Origin: DTKD01 sp964494345
Lineage (GTDB): Bacteria; Armatimonadota; UBA5829
Assembly (NCBI GenBank): GCA_964494345.1
Contig: CAZBSI010000004.1
Coordinates: 310,001-374,000, forward strand
Direction: 5' to 3'
Length of the DNA stretch: 64,000 bases
Below, piece after piece: positions 42,353-50,973 of this stretch. The notes beneath the pieces were generated by a model. It did not search any database. It was not told the origin of the DNA and saw nothing but the letters and a program-made list of their open reading frames with translations. A program made the position numbers and the translations under genes. The stretch's first letter is position 1. Every line of letters begins with the position of its first letter.

Positions 42353-44092
42353 TTATGTTACACTGCCTCCATACTCTGATTGCTGGGCTTGTTGGATGTA
42401 TTCGGCAGCGAGGTCTTCTAACGCTTCCGCTACATCCGCGGGCTCTGTTACTCGGACCCTGCACGAGGAACCCAGGCAGGCCGTAACCGCGGGTTCGCCC
42501 TCTTCGAGAGGCACCGTGCGTACAGTGCAACTTATACTGCAGGCTCCTAAGGACGCCTGGATGAACGCATCGGCTTCCTCCGTTCCTAGATATGCGTGGA
42601 CAGTCACCAGCACAGGAGACTGATCCAGCATCGATAACGCAAAACCGTAACTGGAAGCCATTATCTCATAATCCTCCACAAACGGAGACAAAGCGTCCAG
42701 AACCTGCCGCGCGGAGAGTCGATAGGCCTCGTCCTCGATAAGATCCGCCATCTTCACAAAGGCAACCGCAAGGGTCGAGTTCTCCTCTATTGGAACTGTA
42801 TATCGCGTCAAGGAGCGGTCGCTTGCGCGACTTTCGCTGACGTCATAAAACCCGCCGTTTTCCGCGCCAAACTCCGAAAATATACATTCCAGCAGTTCTT
42901 TGGCCTTGAGAATATACGTGTCGTCGCCGGTCGCCTCCGTAGCCGAAGCGTTGGCCAGCACAAGTTCGGCCATATCCGACAGCATACCGTAACCGTGCGG
43001 CTGCTCATTCTCAATATAATGCGCCACCGAGCCGTCCGGCGCTTTTGCAAGGCTGTTCAGAGCGCCGACGATTCGCAGAGCCTTATCACGGGCTTTGAGG
43101 TCCTTGCCTATGCCGTATAACTTAAAATACGACCTTGCGAGAAGGGCGTTGGAGTCGACATAAAGAAGCGGGTCCACCTTAGGAGGCCGCATCGACTTGC
43201 GCGTGTCCTGGTCGGCTTGGTAATACTCCTCATCTGCGTCCTGGCTACCGTGAAACAAGCCAGACTTCGAATCCAGCAGTGTGTTTTCCAGATAAGAGAA
43301 GATGCGCAGCGACGCCAGGATGTATTCCTCCCTGGCAGTTAATCTATACGCATCAAGCAACACAGCGGCCATTTTTGCGTTCTCTGCAAGCAGTTTCTCG
43401 TAATGCGGCCTGCTCCAATCCTTGCGGGTGGCGTAGCGAAACATGCCGCCCTCGATTTTATCGAATATCTCCCCATCGATCATCGCATCTAAAGTGTCCG
43501 ACACCATTCCCAAATCGCCTTCGCTGCCGCAGGATTCGTAAAACGCCATAAGCAGTTGCAGAGCCGACGTATGCGGGAACTTCTGGGTTGTGCCAAAGCC
43601 GCCGTTGTCTATGTCGTATGCAGTTCGCAGCGAGTCGATCAGTTTATCGATATCGCACGAAGAAGCAGACCCGCTCTTCCGGCGGAAATTGTCCTCTGTC
43701 TGTTGTCTCGCCTCCTTGGCCTTGCTGTCCAGTTCGTCGTGCTGCTCGTTGTATGCTTGCGACACCCGATCAAGCACAATTCGCATTCGATCCGGAGGCA
43801 GATAGGTCGCCCCTGTCAAAACGTCGCGATCCGGGGTTAGAAATACCGTAGACGGCCAGCCTCCCATATTGTAACGGACGTTGATATCCGGCTCCCGATC
43901 CACATCCGCACGTATGGGTATGAAGTGTTGATTGATGGTGTCGATTATCTTAGGATCGGAGTAGGTTCTCTGATCCATAATGTGGCACCAATGGCACCAC
44001 ACAGCGCTAATAGAAAGCAGAATCGGCTTTCCTGAGTCACGAGATTCAGCGAAGGCCGGATCTCCCCAACTCCGCCAGGCTATGTTCGGCAT
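42353..44092 (-). CDS. DUF255 thioredoxin-fold/glycosidase-like protein (YyaL/spermatogenesis-associated 20 family)
   Basis: 579 residues. The N-terminal thioredoxin-like domain has SAVWCHWCHIMDQRTYSD, with WCHWCH as the hallmark, and YNMGGWPSTVFLTPD. The rest is an alpha/alpha six-barrel as in N-acylglucosamine epimerases (FPHTSALQLLMAFYESCG, YATRKDWSRPHYEKLLAENAKM, HGSQDADEEYY). ATG 44092 has GGTGGAG eight bases upstream; the upstream in-frame start has none. Function of the family is not established; the redox motif suggests a thiol role. Confidence 0.92.
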   Translation of the reverse strand: MPNIAWRSWGDPAFAESRDSGKPILLSISAVWCHWCHIMDQRTYSDPKIIDTINQHFIPIRADVDREPDINVRYNMGGWPSTVFLTPDRDVLTGATYLPPDRMRIVLDRVSQAYNEQHDELDSKAKEARQQTEDNFRRKSGSASSCDIDKLIDSLRTAYDIDNGGFGTTQKFPHTSALQLLMAFYESCGSEGDLGMVSDTLDAMIDGEIFDKIEGGMFRYATRKDWSRPHYEKLLAENAKMAAVLLDAYRLTAREEYILASLRIFSYLENTLLDSKSGLFHGSQDADEEYYQADQDTRKSMRPPKVDPLLYVDSNALLARSYFKLYGIGKDLKARDKALRIVGALNSLAKAPDGSVAHYIENEQPHGYGMLSDMAELVLANASATEATGDDTYILKAKELLECIFSEFGAENGGFYDVSESRASDRSLTRYTVPIEENSTLAVAFVKMADLIEDEAYRLSARQVLDALSPFVEDYEIMASSYGFALSMLDQSPVLVTVHAYLGTEEADAFIQASLGACSISCTVRTVPLEEGEPAVTACLGSSCRVRVTEPADVAEALEDLAAEYIQQAQQSEYGGSVT

Positions 44093-44195
44093 CTTAATCT
44101 CCACCTTTGCAGTTAAATGTTCTTCTGTTGAATCTTCCCCAAAAAGGTGGGGCATTCTAACACATGCAGTTTGGAGGCTGGAGATTATGTCGGCG

Positions 44196-45182
44196 TTATT
44201 CGAAATATACGACGCGAGATTTTTTGTATTCTTTGACTGTGCGAAGGATTTTATAGTCCTGAGCGCCGGAAGATGCGCAGAGATCGGAGATTATCCTGCT
44301 GATTTCGTCTTCGGTGCGGCCATGGATCATGGTGTAGAGCGGATATGGCCAATCAGAACTGATCGGTCGTTGATAGCAGTGGCTTACTGCGTCGTGTTCG
44401 GCCATAATTTCGCCGATTCGTGTAATTTGATCATCTTCAACGCGCCAGCAGACCATCGCATTTGCGCCGTAGCCCGCTTTCTGGTGACGCAACACCGCGG
44501 CAAAGCGCCTCATTGTGCCGGACTTTAGAAATTGATCTGCATGTTCTAACAACGCAGATTCGTCCATATTCACCTGCAGCGCAAGCTCCGCGAAGGGCGA
44601 ATCCACGATTGGAATATCCTTTTGCAACGCGCGAACAGCGGCGATTTGAGCTTCTGAGAGAGACGATATGTTTGGCTCAGCTTTCTGAGTAGCGGGTATG
44701 CGCGGTTCAGGGCTGGCGTCGGACATGCCGAAAAATACGCCGATCTTGAAGAGTCGGATGGAGGGCAGAAGAATGTAAGACACCACCGATTTGTCGCGAG
44801 CGAGAGCTTCGACCTCGGCCGCGATGTCTTTATCAGGGCCAACGGTTATGGTGAACCATAAATTATATTCGTTATCTCGAGAGTAGCAGTGACTGACCCC
44901 TGAGTGGGCTGACACGGACTCGGCGACGCAATCGAGGCTCTGCGGCTCCACTTTGAATGCCACGAGGGTGCTGGAGTAACCAAGTGCGCGAGAGTCGAAG
45001 ATCGCGCTGATCTGGCGGATGATACGCTCTGACTTTAGCCTCTTGATGCGTTTGATTACATCCTCTGCGGTGATATCCAGCCGCTGAGCTATGGAGGCGA
45101 ATGGTAAGGATACCATAGGAAAATCCGCCTGCAGGATGTCAAGAAGTTTCGCGTCTATAGGATTGATGTCTTTTACCATCAT
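44196..45182 (-). CDS. ahbAB: siroheme decarboxylase, AhbA-AhbB fusion
   Basis: About 328 residues made of two Lrp/AsnC-like halves in tandem. Half one: LLDILQADFPMVSLPFASIAQRL, SHCYSRDNEYNLWFTITVG. Half two: VRALQKDIPIVDSPFAELA, MRRFAAVLRHQKAGYGANAMVCW, SHCYQRPISSDWPYPLYTMIHG. The HCYxR and WPY..YTMIHG motifs are those of AhbA/AhbB, which convert siroheme to didecarboxysiroheme in the alternative haem and haem d1 pathway; AhbA and AhbB are usually separate genes. No other haem gene is in the window. The ATG at 45182 lies only six bases past a TATAAT. Confidence 0.87.
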   Translation of the reverse strand: MMVKDINPIDAKLLDILQADFPMVSLPFASIAQRLDITAEDVIKRIKRLKSERIIRQISAIFDSRALGYSSTLVAFKVEPQSLDCVAESVSAHSGVSHCYSRDNEYNLWFTITVGPDKDIAAEVEALARDKSVVSYILLPSIRLFKIGVFFGMSDASPEPRIPATQKAEPNISSLSEAQIAAVRALQKDIPIVDSPFAELALQVNMDESALLEHADQFLKSGTMRRFAAVLRHQKAGYGANAMVCWRVEDDQITRIGEIMAEHDAVSHCYQRPISSDWPYPLYTMIHGRTEDEISRIISDLCASSGAQDYKILRTVKEYKKSRVVYFE

Positions 45183-45188
45183 AGGGAC

Positions 45189-45219
45189 ATTATACAACGA
45201 AGTAGAGTGATGTACCCAA
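45189..45219 (-). promoter_or_regulatory. promoter abutting the ahbAB start codon
   Basis: A perfect TATAAT (minus strand, 45189-45194) with a weak TTGGGT 19 bases upstream. The start site would fall on or next to ATG 45182, implying a leaderless mRNA. No Shine-Dalgarno sequence precedes the ATG, in keeping with this. Confidence 0.5.
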
Positions 45220-45347
45220 CCTCCAACTTCTAAATACAAACCTCCAACAGGAAGGGATTGGGTGGTGGGGTGTATTAGCTATATTTAGGATCGAACGTGA
45301 AGCCAGTCCGTATTCCAAAATTGAGACTGGTTTCGCAGGAGGCTATA

Positions 45348-46031
45348 TTGATTCGATTGATGACTTACAACATTCGTGGCTGCATTGGAATGGACAATCA
45401 AACGTCCGTCGAACGCATAGCCGAGGTGATTCGGGAATCCCATGCGCGAGTGGTGTGTTTGCAGGAAGTACATACGCTGCGAAAAGTATCACAGTTTACC
45501 GACCAGCCTATTGAGCTGGCCAAGCTTCTGAATATGCGAGTGGCTTATCAGGTCAACTATCGCGAGGGAGCAGGCGGATTGGGAAACGCCATTCTGACCA
45601 CTCTGGAGGTGGAGCATACTCGATCGCATATACTCACCAGCAAAGGTGAACAGCGCGGATTTCTGGAAGTCGGTTTGCGAGCGCCTGAGGGTGCTTTTAC
45701 CGTATTGACCACGCATCTTGGCTTGAGTGGTGACGAACGTCTGAACCAGGCAAAGGAAATCACTGAGGTGATGAAGACTATCAAGAACCCGAAATTGGTC
45801 TGCGGAGATTTGAACGCGGAACCGAAAGAGGAACCTATACTGGAACTAATCAATGCTTGTGGGCTGACGGATGCCGATGCGGATGGGGAGTTGACGTTTG
45901 ATGCAGGTAAACCGCATAAACGAATCGACTATGTATTGACAGATTCTGCATTCAGTGTGATGGGCACGAAGGTGGTAAAGACGACGGCCTCAGATCACTT
46001 GCCGTTGATTGCCGATTTGAGTCTACTATAA
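45348..46031 (+). CDS. endonuclease/exonuclease/phosphatase family protein
   Basis: 227 residues. RLMTYNIRGCIG, VVCLQEVHT (metal-binding Glu), VLTTHLGLSGDERLNQA, KLVCGDLNAEP and TASDHLPLIADL are the EEP superfamily motifs in order, giving a metal-dependent phosphodiesterase fold. The substrate could be a nucleic acid, lipid or small phosphoester. The start is taken as TTG 45348, five bases after a full AGGAGG; ATG 45360 is the alternative. Confidence 0.87.
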   Translation: MIRLMTYNIRGCIGMDNQTSVERIAEVIRESHARVVCLQEVHTLRKVSQFTDQPIELAKLLNMRVAYQVNYREGAGGLGNAILTTLEVEHTRSHILTSKGEQRGFLEVGLRAPEGAFTVLTTHLGLSGDERLNQAKEITEVMKTIKNPKLVCGDLNAEPKEEPILELINACGLTDADADGELTFDAGKPHKRIDYVLTDSAFSVMGTKVVKTTASDHLPLIADLSLL

Positions 46032-46066
46032 AAAACATCGAGCCTGCCGTGTTGTGCAGGCTCGAT
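46030..46066 (-). terminator. rho-independent terminator for the zinc-ribbon gene
   Basis: An 11-base-pair stem ATCGAGCCTGC/GCAGGCTCGAT with an eight-base loop. Read on the minus strand it is followed by GTTTTTT, so it ends the zinc-ribbon transcript; it may also stop the converging EEP gene. Confidence 0.85.
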
Positions 46067-46087
46067 AGACCGTGATTAAATAAAAAG

Positions 46088-46264
46088 TTAAGCGGCTTTT
46101 TTCCGGCCACGGGAGGCCAGGCGCTCTTTTATGGTTTCATCGCTCATCTGCAAGGCTTCGTGCTTAGGAGCGGTGTTGGTGCATTGCCGGCATACCCAGT
46201 CTGCCAAACCGGCGAGGTGTTCCGGCACATTTTTTATCTCGTTTCCGCATTTCCTGCAACGCAT
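46088..46264 (-). CDS. small zinc-ribbon protein
   Basis: 58 residues with MRCRKCGNEIKNVPEHL and WVCRQC, two CxxC pairs spaced for one zinc ribbon, and a basic C-terminus (ASRGRKKAA). ATG 46264 follows AGGA by seven bases; the upstream 15 codons have no ribosome site. Its own terminator follows. The role is unknown; a nucleic-acid- or protein-binding zinc ribbon is the most that can be said. Confidence 0.75.
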   Translation of the reverse strand: MRCRKCGNEIKNVPEHLAGLADWVCRQCTNTAPKHEALQMSDETIKERLASRGRKKAA

Positions 46265-46460
46265 TTTAATTCCTACTTTCTGCTGCCAGGCCCACCATAT
46301 AAGGCCCACCCGCTGCAGTTTGCCTTAAAGGAAGTGGCATCGCTTGCACGATAGCACATCCTTATTTTAAATACCCTAAATCGTCAGTTGCTTAATATAC
46401 GATGTGAGAAATACGTGCGTTCCCCGTAATATTAACAGGGTGCTTGCAAGTCGGATGACA

Positions 46461-47462
46461 TCAGGGGAGTTCTTCGCGATAATCGCGGGACATAAGCTCA
46501 AGAACCGCGGGTTTCGGGGATTTGCCGTTGAACAGAACCTCGTATATCTGTTCGCATATCGGCATAGATACCTGTAATGTTTGGCTGAGGTGAAAAGCTG
46601 CCTGGCAGGAAGGCATTCCTTCCGCAACCTGGCCTAGCGCGTCGAGGCTTTCGTCGATGCCCTTCCCCTGCCCCAGCATTCTACCGAGTCGCAGGTTTCT
46701 GGAGAGCGGGCTGGAACACGTTGCCATAAGGTCGCCAAGACCGGAAAGGCCCGTAAAAGTCTTATCGTCAGCCCCAAGCGCGGTTCCGAGACGAATCATC
46801 TCGACGAGGCCTCGCGTGACAAGCGTGGCCTTGGTGTTGTCCCCATAGCCAAGCCCGTCGGAGATACCCGCGCCGATTGCGTATATATTTTTTAGAGCGC
46901 CGCCGAGTTCGACACCTGCGATGTCCCGGCTTCGATAAGCTCGCAGGCTAATTGTGGAGAAGAGGGATTGGGCTTTTACCGCATTGTCGGGAATCGCCGA
47001 TGCGACGACGGTGGCCGTGGGCACGTCGTTTGCAAGCTCGACGGCAAGGTTAGGACCAGAAAGTGCAACGCAACCTTGTCCGGCTTCTTCGCCGAGGAGT
47101 TGGCCGATTACTTCTGAGCCTCGCAAACCTGTCCCGCTCTCCAGCCCCTTGCCCGCATGTACTAACAATATATCCGGGCTGATGGCTCCCTTCAATTGCA
47201 TCAGCACCTCGCGAACGCCTTTGCTGGGTATGGCGAGAACAACTGTGCTGGCGTCCTCAATTGCGCGATTTATATCAGAGGTTGCAAAGACTGAATCTGG
47301 CAGCCTTATTCCAGGTAGGTATTGGGAATTTTCGCGCGCGGATTCGATATCCTGTGCAAGGGAATCCCTGCGCGCCCATAGAGTAACCTGATATCCTTTT
47401 TTTCCCAGCAGCACAGCGAGGGCGGTTCCCCAACTGCCGGCACCGATCATCGCGATTTTCAT
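46461..47462 (-). CDS. gpsA: NAD(P)H-dependent glycerol-3-phosphate dehydrogenase
   Basis: 333 residues. GAGSWGTALAVLLGKKGYQV is the dinucleotide-binding loop, VVLAIPSKGVREV, VALSGPNLAVELA, GVELGGALKNIYAIGAGISDGLGYGDNTKA (catalytic Lys) and TFTGLSGLGDLMATC follow. It makes sn-glycerol 3-phosphate for phospholipid synthesis. It is 15 bases downstream of alr and likely in the same operon. Confidence 0.96.
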   Translation of the reverse strand: MKIAMIGAGSWGTALAVLLGKKGYQVTLWARRDSLAQDIESARENSQYLPGIRLPDSVFATSDINRAIEDASTVVLAIPSKGVREVLMQLKGAISPDILLVHAGKGLESGTGLRGSEVIGQLLGEEAGQGCVALSGPNLAVELANDVPTATVVASAIPDNAVKAQSLFSTISLRAYRSRDIAGVELGGALKNIYAIGAGISDGLGYGDNTKATLVTRGLVEMIRLGTALGADDKTFTGLSGLGDLMATCSSPLSRNLRLGRMLGQGKGIDESLDALGQVAEGMPSCQAAFHLSQTLQVSMPICEQIYEVLFNGKSPKPAVLELMSRDYREELP

Positions 47463-47477
47463 AGCAAGCCCATTTGA

Positions 47478-48593
47478 TTATGGATTGATATACACCCTCG
47501 GCACACGACTTGTGATGGCGGTAAATGTTTCATCTGAGATTGTGCCAGCCTTCTCGGCCACATTGTCTGCGCTGAGATACTCATAACCTCCGCCGATGAG
47601 AATCACTTCATCGCCAACAGATACACCCTCGACGTCGGTCACATCAATCATAATTTGATCCATGCAAACACGTCCGATTAGAGGGACTCGCGTTCCGCGT
47701 ACCGCCGCCTCTCCGCGGTTGGAGAGTGCGCGCTGGTATCCGTCCGCATAGCCTATGGGCAGCGTGGCGACCTTCGACCGGCGTTTTAGTGTGTAAGTCC
47801 GTCCATAACCCACCGCGGTCCCTGCATCGGCCTCTTTTAGAAAGACGATTCGGGTTTTCAGGGTCATCGCCTCACGAATAGGCAATACGTGTGCGCAGCG
47901 GCGACATGGAGAGCCGCCGTAGATCATAATCCCCGGTCTGACCGCATTAAAATAAGACTCCGGATAAGCCATAATGCCTGCGCTGTTTGCCGCGTGGGCT
48001 ATGGGGACGGGAATCGAATGGAACTTGAGTGCGCTGATAGCTTTCGTGAACATCGCTATCTGCAGCAGCGTGAACGAACGATCCTCTTCGTCGGCGCAGG
48101 GAAAATGTGTGAAGACGCCCCCTAGCTTCAGGCCCGGCATCATTCTTACCAGCCGGGCAAATGCCAGGGTTTCTTCGGGAGCAACGCCTATTCTGCCCAT
48201 ACCCGTGTCGACTTTAATGTGTACGCCGACAGTCTTTTGCTGGGCAACAGCAGCCTCTGAAACGGCACGCGCATATTCCAAATCGCTGACCGTGCTTGTC
48301 AAATTGTGCCGGACGATTTCCGGGGCACAGTCGACTGGTGAGCAGCCGAGAATTAGAACCGGCTCCTTGAAGCCAGCGTCACGAAGTTCGACGCCTTCGT
48401 CTGGTGTGGCAACGCATAACGCATCCGCGCCTGCCTGAACGCAAGCCCTGCTGACTTCGATTGCGCCGTGTCCATAGCCGTTGGCCTTGACCGCCGGCAT
48501 TATGCGGACTTTAGGCCCGACTCTTTTGCGAATCACTTTGATGTTGTCTCTTATCGCGGATAGATCGACCTCCGCATAAGTTGGTCGCATCAT
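47478..48593 (-). CDS. alr: alanine racemase
   Basis: 371 residues. PAVKANGYGHGAIEV contains the PLP lysine; VDTGMGRIGV, VRPGIMIYG and GYGRTYTLKRRSKVATLPIGYADGYQR (catalytic Tyr and following loop) and GRVCMDQIMID complete the signature. It supplies D-alanine for peptidoglycan. Two adjacent ATG codons could start it. It overlaps no gene but follows the FAH-family gene by six bases. Confidence 0.95.
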   Translation of the reverse strand: MMRPTYAEVDLSAIRDNIKVIRKRVGPKVRIMPAVKANGYGHGAIEVSRACVQAGADALCVATPDEGVELRDAGFKEPVLILGCSPVDCAPEIVRHNLTSTVSDLEYARAVSEAAVAQQKTVGVHIKVDTGMGRIGVAPEETLAFARLVRMMPGLKLGGVFTHFPCADEEDRSFTLLQIAMFTKAISALKFHSIPVPIAHAANSAGIMAYPESYFNAVRPGIMIYGGSPCRRCAHVLPIREAMTLKTRIVFLKEADAGTAVGYGRTYTLKRRSKVATLPIGYADGYQRALSNRGEAAVRGTRVPLIGRVCMDQIMIDVTDVEGVSVGDEVILIGGGYEYLSADNVAEKAGTISDETFTAITSRVPRVYINP

Positions 48594-48599
48594 GATTCT

Positions 48600-49604
48600 T
48601 TACACCAACCTGATGTCGTTGTCGTCATCGTCAAGATCGTCAAGATCGTCAAAGTCGCCGAGACCATCGATATCGTCGAAATCACCGAATTCTTCAATAT
48701 AATCTTCTTCGGACATCACCTGATTTCGAAGCGTGCCGACTCCCTCGACAATCACCTCCATAGTGTCTCCAATTTCAACGGGCTGCATACCTTCCGGAGT
48801 GCCGGTTGTAATGACGTCGCCGGGGTATAAGCAGTGATAGCGTGATATCCAGCTTATCAAGAACGGAATGTCGAAGGTCATGGAGCGAGTGTTGTCCTTT
48901 TGGCGAGTCTCACCGTTGACTTTTAATTCCACATCGACGTGTAACGGATCCGGCAGCTCGTCGGGTGTTACAATATATGGCCCCATCGGGCAGAATGTGT
49001 CGATGCCCTTGCTGCGAAGCCAGGGATGTGAGTTGGCGAGGTCGGTGTATTGAAGGTCGCGGGCTGTGACGTCATTGAGACATGTATAGCCAGCGACATA
49101 GGACATGGCCTCTTCAACCGGAATATCTGAGCCACAATAGCCTATGATTACCGCAAGCTCGGCTTCCGGGTCGACGCGGGTGAGGAAGTCTTTGTATACA
49201 ACAGGGTGGTCAGGGCCGACGACTGCGGTGGGAGCTTTACTGAATATGATCGGCTCTTTCGGAGGCTCGTGGCCGCTCTCGCGTGCATGGGCGGGATAAT
49301 TACGGCCGAGGGCGTAGATGGCGCCTGGTCTTGGTATCGGAGGGAGCAATTCATACCGGGTATGCAAAATATCAAAAACCAAATCACGGCTTTCCAGAAA
49401 TTGCTCTACATCGTTCAGCAATTCAGGAGTTATCCCCTCAAAAGACAACAGCTCGAGCATATTTGTCGGAATTGCCGGCAACTCCTCTACAGCGAGGGAA
49501 TATATCTCCAGCGCCTTAGTAAGATCAATTACGCCGTGAAGGTCTTCTCTGTAAATCCCAATCGATTCGTGGCTGAAAGAGGTTCGGAAAGTCACTAGTT
49601 TCAT
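48600..49604 (-). CDS. fumarylacetoacetate hydrolase family protein with acidic tail
   Basis: About 334 residues. The FAH catalytic fold is visible as GAIYALGRNYPAHARE, IIFSKAPTAVVGPDHPV, VDPEAELAVIIG (metal-binding Glu residues), YTCLNDVTARDLQ, DTFCPMGPYIV and DVITTGTPEGM. Members hydrolyse or decarboxylate beta-diketo acids in catabolic routes. The last 30 residues are a near-repetitive acidic tail (DYIEEFGDFDDIDGLGDF, then DDLDDLDDDDND), unusual for the family. ATG 49604 is preferred to GTG 49613 because GGGTGA lies just upstream. It lies downstream of the cyclase-like gene. Confidence 0.85.
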   Translation of the reverse strand: MKLVTFRTSFSHESIGIYREDLHGVIDLTKALEIYSLAVEELPAIPTNMLELLSFEGITPELLNDVEQFLESRDLVFDILHTRYELLPPIPRPGAIYALGRNYPAHARESGHEPPKEPIIFSKAPTAVVGPDHPVVYKDFLTRVDPEAELAVIIGYCGSDIPVEEAMSYVAGYTCLNDVTARDLQYTDLANSHPWLRSKGIDTFCPMGPYIVTPDELPDPLHVDVELKVNGETRQKDNTRSMTFDIPFLISWISRYHCLYPGDVITTGTPEGMQPVEIGDTMEVIVEGVGTLRNQVMSEEDYIEEFGDFDDIDGLGDFDDLDDLDDDDNDIRLV

Positions 49605-49628
49605 CTTTTTCACCCGCCTGGTTTGTTA

Positions 49629-50141
49629 TTAATGCAACTCGATAGCCATTGCCCTCGCCGGAGCCGTGCATAAATCCCGGTATTTCAATGGCAACACAGC
49701 GAGCCGCACTATTTCATCTTTCAGTTCCTGTATATTACTAAGGCAGCAGGCCAATACGCAACCATTTTGCAACAATAAATCCGCCGCGTTAGAAGTCAAT
49801 GGGAAATCGGCCGCGACTGTACGCACACCGCCTTCTAACAAATAGGCAGCAGCCTCAACTGTAAGCTGCGGAGCGTTTGTGAAAACTCCCGCGATATGAG
49901 CATCCATCCAACCTGTGTGCAGTATGCATGCTGCGATGTCAGCTACTCCTGTTTTGGTAAGATCGGCACGGTCGACTTGGTCGGTTGAACGTCTATGTGT
50001 GACGTCTATGACGGTAGCCAGAGGCAGCAGGTAATCAGGTGGGATGCCGTCGATTGGTTTGGCGTAACGAACGCTCAGGCCATTGATATCATCTGCCGGA
50101 ATGTTGCCGGTGATGGAATGGGTAAGATCGACGATCCTCAT
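49629..50141 (-). CDS. cyclase/kynurenine-formamidase-like protein lacking the metal motif
   Basis: 170 residues. The ends match the cyclase family: MRIVDLTHSITGNIP at the start and LHTGWM...LTVEAAAYLLEGGVRTVAADFPL later. Between them the family's HxGTHxDxPxH zinc motif is absent: the sequence goes from PIDGIPPDYLLPLATVIDV straight on. The protein is about 40-50 residues shorter than typical members, so it has probably lost, or never had, metal-dependent hydrolase activity. It overlaps the amidohydrolase stop by four bases (ATGA). Confidence 0.7.
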   Translation of the reverse strand: MRIVDLTHSITGNIPADDINGLSVRYAKPIDGIPPDYLLPLATVIDVTHRRSTDQVDRADLTKTGVADIAACILHTGWMDAHIAGVFTNAPQLTVEAAAYLLEGGVRTVAADFPLTSNAADLLLQNGCVLACCLSNIQELKDEIVRLAVLPLKYRDLCTAPARAMAIELH

Positions 50142-50950
50142 AGCCCATAGATTCGAGCCGCGTTGGCACTTAGTACCTGCGTGAGTTGGTCATCGTTTAG
50201 TTTAGAAAATGCCAGCCTGCCGATCTGTATGCGACAGTCCAAAAATGGGATGTCGGTGCCGAAAAGGGTGCGGTCGGCCCCTACTCCGTCGACGATTGTC
50301 TCGACAAGGTCTAAATTTGCAGTGGAAGCGGCGAGATCGAAGTAGGCGTTTGAGACCTCCTTTGCGACTTGCGCACAAAGCGCAGCCCCGGCATAACCGA
50401 ATCCGCAGTGGCCTATGATTACTTTCGTATTCGGATATTGGGCCGCGCACTTACCAGCCTGGGTCACGCTGCAGTGAGGGCCGCCGGAATCTGTGTGCGT
50501 CAGAACGGCCAATTTGTGTTCATCGGCATATTCCCACGCAACGCGATACCCTTCGCCGTCGATTGGATGAAGATGGCAGGAAGGGTGATATTTGATAGCA
50601 ATCATACCGGCGTCGAAGCAGCGATTAAGCTCGTCGCGAAGCTCAGAAGCTGGAAAGTTGGGATTGACAGCGCAGAAGCCGAGTATGCGGCCGGGGAACT
50701 CCTTCATAGCCTGGATAACCTCGCTGTTGCCGGCGCGATACTCGGTGCTGATTCCGGCACACGCGCTCGATATGCAGCACTCGACCCCAACTCTATCCAT
50801 CATACGAACCATATCGGCAGCGGTGTGCTGAGGAATATAGAAGTTGTGCCAGTAGCCTAGATGAGCGTGAGCGTCGATAATACGAAACGCCGTTACGGGT
50901 TTGCCCTCAAGCACCTCTTCTCGCATCTTCTGTCTTTTATTGCAACTCAT
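50138..50950 (-). CDS. TIM-barrel amidohydrolase (amidohydrolase 2 family)
   Basis: 270 residues. FRIIDAHAHLGYWHNFY carries the HxH metal pair, IKYHPSCHLHPIDG, VLTHTDSGGPHCS, VIIGHCGFGY and TLFGTDIPFLD (catalytic Asp) follow in the ACMSD-like order. It is a metal-dependent hydrolase or decarboxylase of unknown substrate. ATG 50950 (GGGA upstream) avoids overlap with the methyltransferase gene. It is the middle of a coupled run with the cyclase-like gene. Confidence 0.87.
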   Translation of the reverse strand: MSCNKRQKMREEVLEGKPVTAFRIIDAHAHLGYWHNFYIPQHTAADMVRMMDRVGVECCISSACAGISTEYRAGNSEVIQAMKEFPGRILGFCAVNPNFPASELRDELNRCFDAGMIAIKYHPSCHLHPIDGEGYRVAWEYADEHKLAVLTHTDSGGPHCSVTQAGKCAAQYPNTKVIIGHCGFGYAGAALCAQVAKEVSNAYFDLAASTANLDLVETIVDGVGADRTLFGTDIPFLDCRIQIGRLAFSKLNDDQLTQVLSANAARIYGL

Positions 50951-50973
50951 AATTATCCCAACTTTCGAATTGA

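Noticed and set aside
46030..46066. Hairpin after the EEP gene as a plus-strand terminator
   Set aside because: On the plus strand it is followed by TAGACCG, not T. The T-run is on the minus strand, so it was assigned to the zinc-ribbon gene.
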